DNA of 64,000 nt from Plebeiibacterium marinum (lineage in GTDB: Bacteria > Bacteroidota > Bacteroidia > Bacteroidales > Marinilabiliaceae). Of the stretch, positions 26,531 through 35,300 are shown piece by piece; the stretch's first letter is position 1, and each line of letters opens with the position of its first letter. The translations under genes were made by a program, and so were the position numbers. The notes beneath the pieces are model-generated. The model worked only from the letters and a program-made list of their open reading frames with translations. It was not told the origin of the DNA and searched no databases. The DNA lies in contig NZ_JAPDPI010000020.1 in NCBI RefSeq assembly GCF_026013615.1, positions 41,685-105,684 on the forward strand, in the 5' to 3' direction.

Positions 26531-29245
26531 TTACTTTTTAACAATTTTTTCTATCCAAACTGTCTTCTCAAATTGAACCTTAAGAATATATAATCCATTT
26601 GCTAAATCAGATGTACCAATGTTAATTTCAGATTCTCCTATTAAAAACATTGATTTTTTCTTTTCTCCAGAAATATCATACAGTTCTATCGCTATAGGAA
26701 CATTTACTGCTTCATAATTTAAAAGATTTATCTTAAGGTTATCACTAAAAGGATTTGGAGAAACAGAAACGCCATTTATTTCACAATTATTGTCAATACT
26801 TGTAGACGTTGATGAGATGGTTATAACTTCTCCAGATTCCTGTAAAATAGTGCCAGAGGATACTACCAAATCGGTTTTTACTCCACTATTTTTATAAAGT
26901 TTTAATGTGAATAATTCACCATCTATCATTTGGGCATCAGCATAAAATCCAAGTTTTATTTCAGCTTTGTTTAGTAAATGAAGTAATAAAGGATTAATAT
27001 TTGAAGAAAATGACTCTCCTAAATTAACTTCATATTTAGAGATATTACTGTTGTTTATATCTATTTGAATATCTCCTCCAATACAGCTTGTTATATTTTT
27101 GGCGGTTACAGACCAAATATCAAATTCTGTTGATTCTTCAATCTGCTCCAAATATATTTCAAAATTATCAACACTTCCGCTTTTTAAGAGAGAGTATATC
27201 GGTTCACAATTTCCTTCAGAGCCAAAGCGTAAACCCAAATATGCTAAATCTAATCCATCAACACGTGTACTACCATCTAAGTCCGTAGTCTCATCATAAT
27301 TATCATCCCCAAGCTGTGCTCCAAAACTATTAGCTAACTGTGAAAGATCAAATCCATCTACTCGACCACTAAAATTAAAATCGGCTACACATAGTTTATT
27401 GCCATCCTCTGCACTCAAAAAAGGTGAATAATTAACAACTGGAGACGTATTATCATCAGAGTAGTCATATATTTTTGTATCAATTTCAGAATTGGTTTTT
27501 TCTGACCAATAATTATTACTGGCATCAATAACACTTGTAGATGGATCTGCAAAGTTTTCAACTTTAATATGATAATTTGAGCTATTCTTAAATGTATTAC
27601 TAGTTAAGGTTATTTCTGGATTTATATCATCAGTTGAAATTATATGTAAAGCTGTTTCCGAACTTTCATTAAATAAATTGTCCTCTATATCTAAATCTAT
27701 TCCATTAGTTAATTTGATACCATACTCGTTACTTAAAAATACATTTTTAGATAAATTAATTGATGTATTTTTAGTACTTATTCCATAAGTATTCTTGCCA
27801 AAGAAACTATTTGTAATACTAACGGAAGGTATTCCTTGCCCATCGTAAATTGCTATTCCTTGCCCAGAATTTCTAATTTTCACATTCTCTATACTTATTG
27901 GTTGTTCATTATTTTGAATCCATATTCCACAAATATGAGAATCTGATATATCGCAATTAGAGATATTTAAATTACAATTTTCTAACCAGATGGTACCTCT
28001 ATAGATTGCAGAATTGTATCCAGCACCTCCATATTTAAAAATACAGTTTGATAATATATTATTAGAATTTTGGTACTTTATATATCCCCAATCCCTTGCG
28101 GAGGGAGTTGTAGAATACCCATCACCATTACTATCTCCTCCGTAAGTATCATCTTTATACGATGTAAAAATAACTGGTTCTTCTGTACTACTATTAATAT
28201 TTAGTAATCCATTCACTGTTATGAATGAATTTTTAAGCTTTATCACTGTGCCTGATGGTATTTGCAAAGAGGCATCAATGAGTAAATCATCAATTATTAC
28301 ATATGGAAATAAATAATTATCATTTAATTCTGGCAACGTAACGCTTTGGGTAATCCTTCCACCTAAAGCTATAGCCCAAAATGTGGTACCAGAAAGTACG
28401 TTATTTTGAATTGTTGGGAAATTATTACCTTCATGATAAAATGGATACCTAATTGTCCCATCACCAGTATTATTAATTGTATTATTTTCAATAACAGGAT
28501 CTGAATTAATTGTATGAATAGCATAATTACAATCTTCTAATATATTATTATTGATATTCACATTGCTATTAGAAGAACTTAAAATCAAACCATTTTCAGA
28601 AGTTTCAATTTTGTTATTTGAAAACTCAATATTACCAAAACCTAGTTCAGATAAATAAACACCTCTTGGACAATTATTAATTTCATTTTGAGATAAAGTA
28701 AAATCAATTGATGGAGAATTTTCAATTGCAATTCCACAAAAGTGAGAATTAAATATTTTACACCTTGTGATATCAAAACCGCAACCATTTAGATATATAG
28801 ATCCTTGAGCAACAGTTCCTCCATCGTATCCTCCATACTTTATTATACAATTTGAGATAACATTATTACTATTGGAATATTCAATATGCCCCCAACTCCC
28901 GTCACTAGGATAGGAAGAATAATTATCATTATTAGTATCACCTCCATAATCATCATCAAAATAAGAGGTAAAAATTACTGGATCTGAATCTGTCCCTTGT
29001 AAATTAAGTATACCGTTTACATATATACTCGCTATTCTAAGTTTAATTATTGTACCTGATTGAATTGTTAATGTGGCACCTTCTTTTATATACATATTAC
29101 TTATATCAACTACATATACTGTATCTGAATCAAAGGTCATATTTGTATTAATAACCAATCCTGAAACGTCTTTTACAGGAAGTGTTTGTCCATAAATTGG
29201 CAATGCCGATAGTATTACAATTAGTGAAAGTATTAATTTTTTCAT
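26531..29245 (-). CDS. T9SS-secreted beta-helix protein with dockerin-like and cohesin-like modules
   Basis: A 904-residue secreted protein, first gene of the cargo operon. Signal peptide KKLILSLIVILSALPIYG; two right-handed beta-helix units that each begin with an LTIQSGTIIKL-type cap and contain GxxVxFTSYxDDxYGGDxN; then a dockerin type I-like pair near residues 615-680 with two calcium-loop repeats (ADFNFSGRVDGFDLSQLA and TDLDGSTRVDGLDLAYLG). A cohesin-like beta-sandwich follows (about 690-800), then a T9SS sorting domain (VSVSPNPFSDNLKINLL ... NGLYILKVQFEK). The repeated start MKK...L and 15-bp spacing link it to the following gene. Role: secreted or surface assembly, probably carbohydrate-related, with partner binding by the dockerin. 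Confidence 0.8.
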   Translation of the reverse strand: MKKLILSLIVILSALPIYGQTLPVKDVSGLVINTNMTFDSDTVYVVDISNMYIKEGATLTIQSGTIIKLRIASIYVNGILNLQGTDSDPVIFTSYFDDDYGGDTNNDNYSSYPSDGSWGHIEYSNSNNVISNCIIKYGGYDGGTVAQGSIYLNGCGFDITRCKIFNSHFCGIAIENSPSIDFTLSQNEINNCPRGVYLSELGFGNIEFSNNKIETSENGLILSSSNSNVNINNNILEDCNYAIHTINSDPVIENNTINNTGDGTIRYPFYHEGNNFPTIQNNVLSGTTFWAIALGGRITQSVTLPELNDNYLFPYVIIDDLLIDASLQIPSGTVIKLKNSFITVNGLLNINSSTEEPVIFTSYKDDTYGGDSNGDGYSTTPSARDWGYIKYQNSNNILSNCIFKYGGAGYNSAIYRGTIWLENCNLNISNCDISDSHICGIWIQNNEQPISIENVKIRNSGQGIAIYDGQGIPSVSITNSFFGKNTYGISTKNTSINLSKNVFLSNEYGIKLTNGIDLDIEDNLFNESSETALHIISTDDINPEITLTSNTFKNSSNYHIKVENFADPSTSVIDASNNYWSEKTNSEIDTKIYDYSDDNTSPVVNYSPFLSAEDGNKLCVADFNFSGRVDGFDLSQLANSFGAQLGDDNYDETTDLDGSTRVDGLDLAYLGLRFGSEGNCEPIYSLLKSGSVDNFEIYLEQIEESTEFDIWSVTAKNITSCIGGDIQIDINNSNISKYEVNLGESFSSNINPLLLHLLNKAEIKLGFYADAQMIDGELFTLKLYKNSGVKTDLVVSSGTILQESGEVITISSTSTSIDNNCEINGVSVSPNPFSDNLKINLLNYEAVNVPIAIELYDISGEKKKSMFLIGESEINIGTSDLANGLYILKVQFEKTVWIEKIVKK

Positions 29246-29412
29246 GTCTTAGGTTCAATAAATTAAAAGTCTTTACAAATATTGACTATTAATTATTATG
29301 GTTCAAGATTAGAGTTGCATACAATTGACAAACAACTATAAAACAAATGACTAACATTTATAAATGAATGATAAAAGAAACAATTACAAATTAATCTAAA
29401 TAACAATAGTAC

Positions 29413-29976
29413 CTATTTGGTGAATTTTATCGAATCAATCCTTCTCAACCACCCCTTCAAAAACTTATGATTCTGGCCACGTTGAGCAATTGTATTGTAG
29501 TAATGAACCCGTGCTGATTTTATGGCATTGAATAGAGGTTCCGACGGGCAGGAATTAATGGCATTAATCGTTTGTTTACCTATAATTCCATCCAGCTTTA
29601 AGTCATAATCAAAGAAACGGTTTAATACCTTTTGAGTACCGCAACTTCCCCAATAGCCACTATTAACGCACCAGTCAAAAATGATTTCTTGCACAGAACC
29701 ACAAACAATGTATCCTATATTGTATTTATCATAGAATTTATGCTTGTAGAATTGTTTGACTAATTCAGTTAATTCCGGAATATCAATTTTGGTATTTCTT
29801 TTTGACTCTCCAAATTTTAATTTATAAGCATCAATAGGTTTCCAACCATCCCAATCCGGATGCAAATTTCTTGCTACACCCATATAAGTCTCTCCCCCTT
29901 TATCTCCAGTAACATTGGCATAATAGCCTTCATACTTTATGACACCATCAAAGAGTTCATCAAATGTCTTCTTCAT
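29413..29976 (-). CDS. GH108-family muramidase (phage endolysin)
   Basis: A 187-residue lysozyme-like protein from the chosen start. The catalytic region IKYEGYYANVTGDKGGETYMG matches the glycoside hydrolase 108 signature, with the catalytic Glu in YEG. The C-terminal half holds the peptidoglycan-binding helical region (LKLDGIIGKQTINAINS). It cleaves peptidoglycan glycan strands during lysis. The frame is open to 30003, but the methionine at 29976 matches the family start and overlaps the holin gene by only 17 bases. Last gene of the lysis cassette; no signal peptide, so it needs the upstream holin. Confidence 0.9.
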   Translation of the reverse strand: MKKTFDELFDGVIKYEGYYANVTGDKGGETYMGVARNLHPDWDGWKPIDAYKLKFGESKRNTKIDIPELTELVKQFYKHKFYDKYNIGYIVCGSVQEIIFDWCVNSGYWGSCGTQKVLNRFFDYDLKLDGIIGKQTINAINSCPSEPLFNAIKSARVHYYNTIAQRGQNHKFLKGWLRRIDSIKFTK

Positions 29977-30382
29977 GCTTACGTTTAGGTTTAAGGTTAA
30001 CATGGTTTACACCTGAAATAGCTCCACCAAAGAGGAAGTCTATTATAGTGCTGAGTTTTGTGGATATACCTCCGTTTATACTGCTCACAAAAGCTATTTG
30101 CCAATCTTGTAATTGTATGGTTTTAAATACAAAATTGTTGAGCATGATAACTGTAAGAGCACACCAGGCTAAAAGGAAGAAAATGGCAAATGACTTTTGT
30201 AACCAACTATCCTGGGCATACATACTTCGAGCTGAATCCCGGTCGGCTACGGCCATTTTAAAAAGCTCCATTTTTCCTTGGAGCTTTTCTTCTTGTGTAG
30301 TAAATATTTCATCAATGAGTTTACTGCCTTCTCTAAGTGTTTCAGCCGTTCCTGCATTGATAAGTTTTCCAAATATTTTCAT
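29960..30382 (-). CDS. 3TM holin-family protein
   Basis: A 140-residue protein resembling the 3TM holin family (Holin_3TMs, of gene-transfer agents and phages). An amphipathic N-terminus (IFGKLINAGTAETLREGSKLIDEIFTTQEEK) precedes the conserved SARSMYAQDSWLQKSFAIFF and membrane helices at about 65-85 and 100-125. It would form holes in the inner membrane that let the muramidase out. Its start overlaps the stop of the preceding gene as ATGA, and its 3' end overlaps the endolysin, showing tight coupling. Confidence 0.8.
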   Translation of the reverse strand: MKIFGKLINAGTAETLREGSKLIDEIFTTQEEKLQGKMELFKMAVADRDSARSMYAQDSWLQKSFAIFFLLAWCALTVIMLNNFVFKTIQLQDWQIAFVSSINGGISTKLSTIIDFLFGGAISGVNHVNLKPKRKHEEDI

Positions 30383-30711
30383 CGTTCAACAAATTTTAAG
30401 ATGGTATCCAGCTTCTCATTAAGCTGTTTAATGGTTTGGTGAAAGAGTTCCTTGCTAACGTATATTTCCTTAGAGTTGTCCCTTAATTCAGATATGCGTT
30501 TATGAAGTAAAGCGAACTTATTTTCTGCACCATTAACCTCTTTCGTTAAATGCTGAATATCTTTTTCAAGCAAATCGGTTTTAGCTTCTACTGTTTCCTT
30601 TGTTGCATTTTTTGAAATCGCTTGCCGGATAACAAAGGACAACACACCGATAATCAGTGAGAAAAAACCACCGATTACAATCCAATAGAATTTCATTGTC
30701 ATTTCTTCCAT
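30379..30711 (-). CDS. Membrane-anchored coiled-coil protein of lysis cassette
   Basis: A 110-residue protein with one N-terminal membrane helix (KFYWIVIGGFFSLIIGVLSF) and a long coiled coil (about 35-105). It may help lysis (spanin- or antiholin-like), judged only from topology and position directly upstream of the holin, with which it overlaps by ATGA. ATG at 30711, 30702 and 30696 are all possible starts; GGAAGA just upstream favours 30696. Confidence 0.6.
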   Translation of the reverse strand: MEEMTMKFYWIVIGGFFSLIIGVLSFVIRQAISKNATKETVEAKTDLLEKDIQHLTKEVNGAENKFALLHKRISELRDNSKEIYVSKELFHQTIKQLNEKLDTILKFVER

Positions 30712-30805
30712 ATGCGCTTCATTTGATCAATGCTCCAATCGCATTTTAATTATATGCTATTAATCGAAGCATTGATGTTCGTTTTATTATGACAGGCATT
30801 GCCTG

Positions 30806-31450
30806 TTAGAATATTTTAATGGTCTCTGTACTTCCACCAGGGAAACGGTTTTTCTCCATGGTAGCACTTTGGTTTTCGATGTGCATGATTGCATCTACAT
30901 CATGTTCCCAATCGGTTCCGCCTTTAGAACTGCCGTCACGATTAGCTTTAAATACAAGTACAAATGCAGTTTCCGGATATTGTCTTTTTAAGACTTTAAA
31001 TTCTTCTGGTTTCATTCCGATTGTTTGGGTACTGTCCAGGAAAATAGCATCATATCCCCGAAATTGTTTAGGCTCATAATCCTCTACAAAATGGATGGGA
31101 CTGTTAATCTTTAACCGGAGAAGCTTTTCCTGGAGAGAACCTTTTACACCTTCCTCATTAGATACATACAAACACTTCATGTTATTTCTTGCTAACTCAT
31201 CAGCTAATAGCATGGCTACGGAGCTTTTCCCATTGAAACGACTACCGTAAATCATCAAGTAGAACGGCTTATATGGTTTGCCTAAAAGTTTACCGAACTT
31301 TCCACCAATATAAAGGGTGGAGAATTTCATTTTAGCTAATTGGTCAGCTGACACAACCTGATTACTATTGATAACCGGGGCTGCAAATCCTTGTAAATTT
31401 GCCCTTGGTTTAGTGCCACTACTTTTGGGCTTTGTAGTAGTGGCTTTTAC
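30806..31450 (-). CDS. RecA-like ATPase, probably made by -1 frameshift from the upstream gene
   Basis: A P-loop ATPase domain with Walker A MIYGSRFNGKSSVAM, Walker B YDAIFLDSTQTIG and a sensor-like FVLVFKANRDG. Candidate roles are genome packaging NTPase or a Sak4/RecA-like replication protein. The frame is open upstream to 31492 with protein-like text (VKATTTKPKSSGTKPRANLQ) but has no ATG; the only start is GTG at 31352-31354. It is entered exactly by a -1 slip on GGGAAAG at 31450-31456, giving 214 residues after residue 306 of the upstream product (520 in all). The coordinates given are those of the -1 frame portion. Functional assignment is uncertain, the frame relationship is seen directly. 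Confidence 0.7.
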   Translation of the reverse strand, partial: VKATTTKPKSSGTKPRANLQGFAAPVINSNQVVSADQLAKMKFSTLYIGGKFGKLLGKPYKPFYLMIYGSRFNGKSSVAMLLADELARNNMKCLYVSNEEGVKGSLQEKLLRLKINSPIHFVEDYEPKQFRGYDAIFLDSTQTIGMKPEEFKVLKRQYPETAFVLVFKANRDGSSKGGTDWEHDVDAIMHIENQSATMEKNRFPGGSTETIKIF

Positions 31451-31456
31451 TTTCCC
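31415..31456 (-). promoter_or_regulatory. Programmed -1 ribosomal frameshift cassette
   Basis: Reading the - strand: slippery heptamer G GGA AAG (31456-31450) in the correct zero-frame phase, immediately followed by the UAA stop of the 306-codon gene, a 5-nt spacer, then a perfect 9-bp stem (GCCACTACT at 31444-31436 and AGTAGTGGC at 31423-31415) with a 12-nt loop. The same heptamer drives the lambda G/GT frameshift. A -1 slip enters the ATPase frame. Confidence 0.8.
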
Positions 31457-32367
31457 GAATTGGCAATGCCTTTTAATCCGTTTAGCTGAATATTAGTAAC
31501 AAGTAGCTTATCACTTTCCAGGTAATCTTCAAGGTGTTTTTGAACCTGGTTAATTCGCTCGTACGCTTTATCAGAACTGGAAACTTTGCCGTTCTTTTTG
31601 GCATTTTTAATGCTGTGTAGTAAGCGTTTCGCCTTATCAATCGAAATATTACCATAGAGATTAATGAAGCGTTTTATTAAGGAAATGGCCGGAGTAACAC
31701 CGTAACTGTCCTCGATATTTTTCAATCTGGAGTACATTGAATCCGGAACCTGAAATGTGCAGGAGCTTCCCATTTCTTTGTAAGTCCTGGCCAGGTCATT
31801 TCCAATCTTCTTAATTTCATCGGCATACTTACTGGTAAGGCGGATAGTTTTTTCAGTAGCTGCCTTTTGAATCACTTTATACAATAAGGAAACCTGGCGT
31901 TCAGTAACACGCTTACCATGCATGTTAAGGTAACGCTTGATAATCTTAACCTCCAAGGGCATTAAAGGGACTTCGTTAGGTTTGCGTTTTACAGTTGTAG
32001 TAGCTGTCTTTTTTGCTATAGAAGTCCTTTTTGCAACAGGCTTCTTTGTACTGCTTTTCCTGGTTGTTTTCTTTTCCTTTTTCTTGTCCTGATACTCTTT
32101 TAACGCTGCTTTATACTGACCGGATTCTTTATCCAAAATATTTAATGGATGTCTGTCATCAAGTTCAGGAAACCTATTCTTGTTATGACTTAAGTATGGC
32201 TCCACAATCTTAAAATGATTGTCCAGCATCTCTTTTATATCCTTGTCCTCATTGTAGAAGTCGGCAAATGAATCAAACTCTTTGTGTGCTTCACGAGCTG
32301 CCTCCGGTAGTTTTGAAAAGTCAATATCTTTGGTAGCTTCTTTATAGTTTTTAATGGTAAGCTTCAT
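31447..32367 (-). CDS. Uncharacterised basic protein with duplicated helical domain; zero-frame partner of ATPase
   Basis: A 306-residue protein of unknown family. An N-terminal helical part (1-90) is followed by a Lys/Thr/Ser-rich linker (95-130) and two copies of a helical motif, at about 138-198 (KIIKRYLNMHGKRVTERQVS ... LLYKVIQKA) and 226-284 (SLIKRFINLYGNISIDKAKR ... LLHSIKNAK). The stop codon directly follows a G GGA AAG slippery heptamer with a downstream stem-loop, so a fraction of ribosomes should continue into the ATPase frame to give a 520-residue fusion. The basic linker and helical repeats suggest nucleic-acid binding, but that is inference. Confidence 0.65.
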   Translation of the reverse strand: MKLTIKNYKEATKDIDFSKLPEAAREAHKEFDSFADFYNEDKDIKEMLDNHFKIVEPYLSHNKNRFPELDDRHPLNILDKESGQYKAALKEYQDKKKEKKTTRKSSTKKPVAKRTSIAKKTATTTVKRKPNEVPLMPLEVKIIKRYLNMHGKRVTERQVSLLYKVIQKAATEKTIRLTSKYADEIKKIGNDLARTYKEMGSSCTFQVPDSMYSRLKNIEDSYGVTPAISLIKRFINLYGNISIDKAKRLLHSIKNAKKNGKVSSSDKAYERINQVQKHLEDYLESDKLLVTNIQLNGLKGIANSGK

Positions 32368-32397
32368 ATCATTAGTGTTTATTATTGTCGATTAGAT

Positions 32398-35300
32398 TTA
32401 CAGTCCAGCAACGGCTCTTAGCTGTTTTTGCTTTATCAGAATGGCTTTGGCTCGGAGCTTCACCAATTTTAATTTCTTGCCTTGGTCGATGTTGATGGTT
32501 TTAGGCTTAGTTGTTATCTTTTTCTGGTTTGCTAGCCGTTGAGAAAATTGTTTTTTGTCCTGCTCAAACATCTCCATCGCTTCTTTAGTCAGGCTATCGG
32601 TGGTGTCATTTCGTTTTGAACCTTTCTCCAGGTATTCTTCAAAATAGGTTCGGGGTACTTTAACCGATAAGCTGAAACGTTCACCAAGAAGATTAATAAG
32701 CTTTGGCATTTTTGCTTCAGAAACCGAAGCTTTCATATTGCCCGATACCATTTCAAATCCATCCCGGTTATTCTCCAGAAGCTTTACCACATCTGTATCG
32801 GTGTAGATAGGAATGTGTGTTTTGGATTTGGGCATGATGATTTTAAATGTATCATCGTAATGCCTGGCTATTGTAATCTTGTTTTCAGTACTGATGGTTG
32901 CTCCACTACGTAAGTTCATAATGTGCTTTTGTAGTTTTGCTATTGGAGCCACTACATAAGCGTTTGAGTTTTTATCTTCGTTTTCCGGGGACCAGGCTTC
33001 AGACATTAAAATTCCTTTTTGAACGCCTTTACCTTTGGTTGTATAACTAACCAATTTACCAGGGAAATCAGCTGAACCTTGAAGAATATTTCCGGTAATA
33101 ATATAGCGGATTTGTCTATCCTGGGTAAAGTTCTTAATCGCTTCGTCCCATTTTTCAATCAGGCTTTCCTTTTCTGGAGTGCTTAATTGAAAACTACGAG
33201 CCTGAATACGCTCAATTTCTTTTGCTGTATCTCCCGATGCAGGTAGTACGATGTACTTACGACTGTCGGAAATAGCAAAACGAAGCTTTACTGCCGATGG
33301 TGCAAAAGGATTATTCCGTTTGGCATTTATATCAAACCCAAGGAAGATGCAGTAAGAGTTGTTACTGCTTTCATTCTGAAAGCTCAATGCCGGATAGAAA
33401 TATCCATGCCCAATTTTAAAGAACTTAAAAAAGGCATTCAGATAGTTCTTTCTGTTTTGGCTTTGCGTTTTAACCTGAGTAATTTTTTCCTGTTTGGCAT
33501 CTTCCAGTTCATTTCTTCGTTCAGCCATATACTCGTTTTGACCTGCCTTGTCGAATACAGGTATTTTCTGGAATGCCTTTTCGTTGGGAATGTCAGCAAT
33601 CAGCTCTTTATACCGGGTTTCAGTTTCCTTTAAATCCTCGGTAAGTTTGGTTTGAACATGTTTCTCATGTGCAGAAATGATTTCTTCAGAAACAGTCACG
33701 GACTGTTTTTTATTAAGCGACTTTTCGATTAATTTTTGAAGCTCTGCTTTGCCATAAGGTTTTTTAAGCACATTGCATTCGCATTTTTCAAGGAAAGTAT
33801 CATTCCCAAATACGGAACGTCCACCTTTACCTGCAATTACCACACGGCTATCAATGGTTTCCGCTTTAAGGTTCAGAATTTCAACTTCCAGGTCGTATTC
33901 ATCGGCTTGTTTCAGGTACTCCACGTAATCGTTGTATCGCTCAATGACCTCGTTATAGAACTTCTCCTGTTCTATAACTGAAAGAACAGCCACACGTCCG
34001 GTTACTTTGGAAGCATCACCTTCCGATGGTGTTTCATCGCTTTCCTTACCTTCAAATTTGAGAGGATTATCCAATGCTTTGTTTAGTTCCGGATTCTCCA
34101 ACATGTACTGGCGAACCACTTTATCTCCATATTTATTCAGGAAGTCATCTGATTCCAATTGAGACTTGCTGCTTTTCTGGTTGGAAGTGGTATTGGCATC
34201 CAGCGATTTCAGCTTCTTTTTAAGCATCATCATAAATCGCTTCTGTGCCGGGATGGATGAAATAATGTAATCGTAAATCGGTTTCAATATCTGCCCGGTA
34301 CGGTTGATACGACCACGCTTTTGAATTTCGGTATTGATATTCAATTCCGGTTGGAGTATCACCATCACACGCTGCTTAACCTGTTCGGCAGGTACTTTAT
34401 CAGTTACAATAGCATGAGCTGAAGCACCTGTAGAACCACTCTGGTTAATCAGTAAGCAATCAATTTCATTGTCGTTGAATCTGCGAAACAGGTCTGCCGT
34501 GTTTTCCTTCTTTCTACTCATCACCAATGCTGTAGTATTCTTGGCATTGGTTGAATTATATTGAACACAAAGCTTACGCCCGGTTACTTCACCAACGGTA
34601 TAGCCAGCTTCTTTGATTTTCTGGATGATTAAATCCAAAGGGCTGATGGTAATTCCGGTTGATGCTTTTTCAATTCGTCTGATAATATCACGATAAGCAA
34701 ATTGAGCCTCTTCGGATAAATCGGAAATATTAAAGGCTTTCCCTTCTGATTGTCCGTCAATATCCTTTTCAGTATAACGAAGTACTGAATCGAGACCTTT
34801 TTCCAATACGGTGGAGAAATCCCCATTTATTACATCATCTGGTTTGGCCATTCCCTCCAGGAAACTTCCCATAGTAGATGCAAAAGCAATAATGGGTTTC
34901 TTACCTTCTTTCAATCGTTGGATTGCATGGTCGGCAACATCGGAAGCATTCAGACTAAACAACAATTGGTTGATTACATTGAATACTTTTGAGAAGTAGG
35001 GAATATTATCAACTCCGGCTTTCTCTGTTCCTTTCCTGGTTTCCACTTCCTTACTTTCGGCTGCTGCAATCTTGTCGAGCTGTTCAACCTGTTTATTGAT
35101 GTACTTTTCCTGAAAACCGATAATATCACGGATAATGGCTGTTACCTTATCGGCAATATCAGCTTGTTCTTTGGCTTTTTCTTTCAGTTCAATGTAGTTT
35201 ACTTCCACACCTTCAAAGGAACGTTCACGCCTTATCATTTGTCCCTCAGAAACGAGTTGAGCTGCTAAAATCTCCTGTAAGGCAACACCACCTTTTGTAA

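Noticed and set aside
31352..31354. GTG as the natural start of the ATPase
   Set aside because: Upstream sequence stays open with protein-like text and joins the previous gene through a slippery site; a GTG start is possible for a minor product but does not explain the heptamer, stop and stem.
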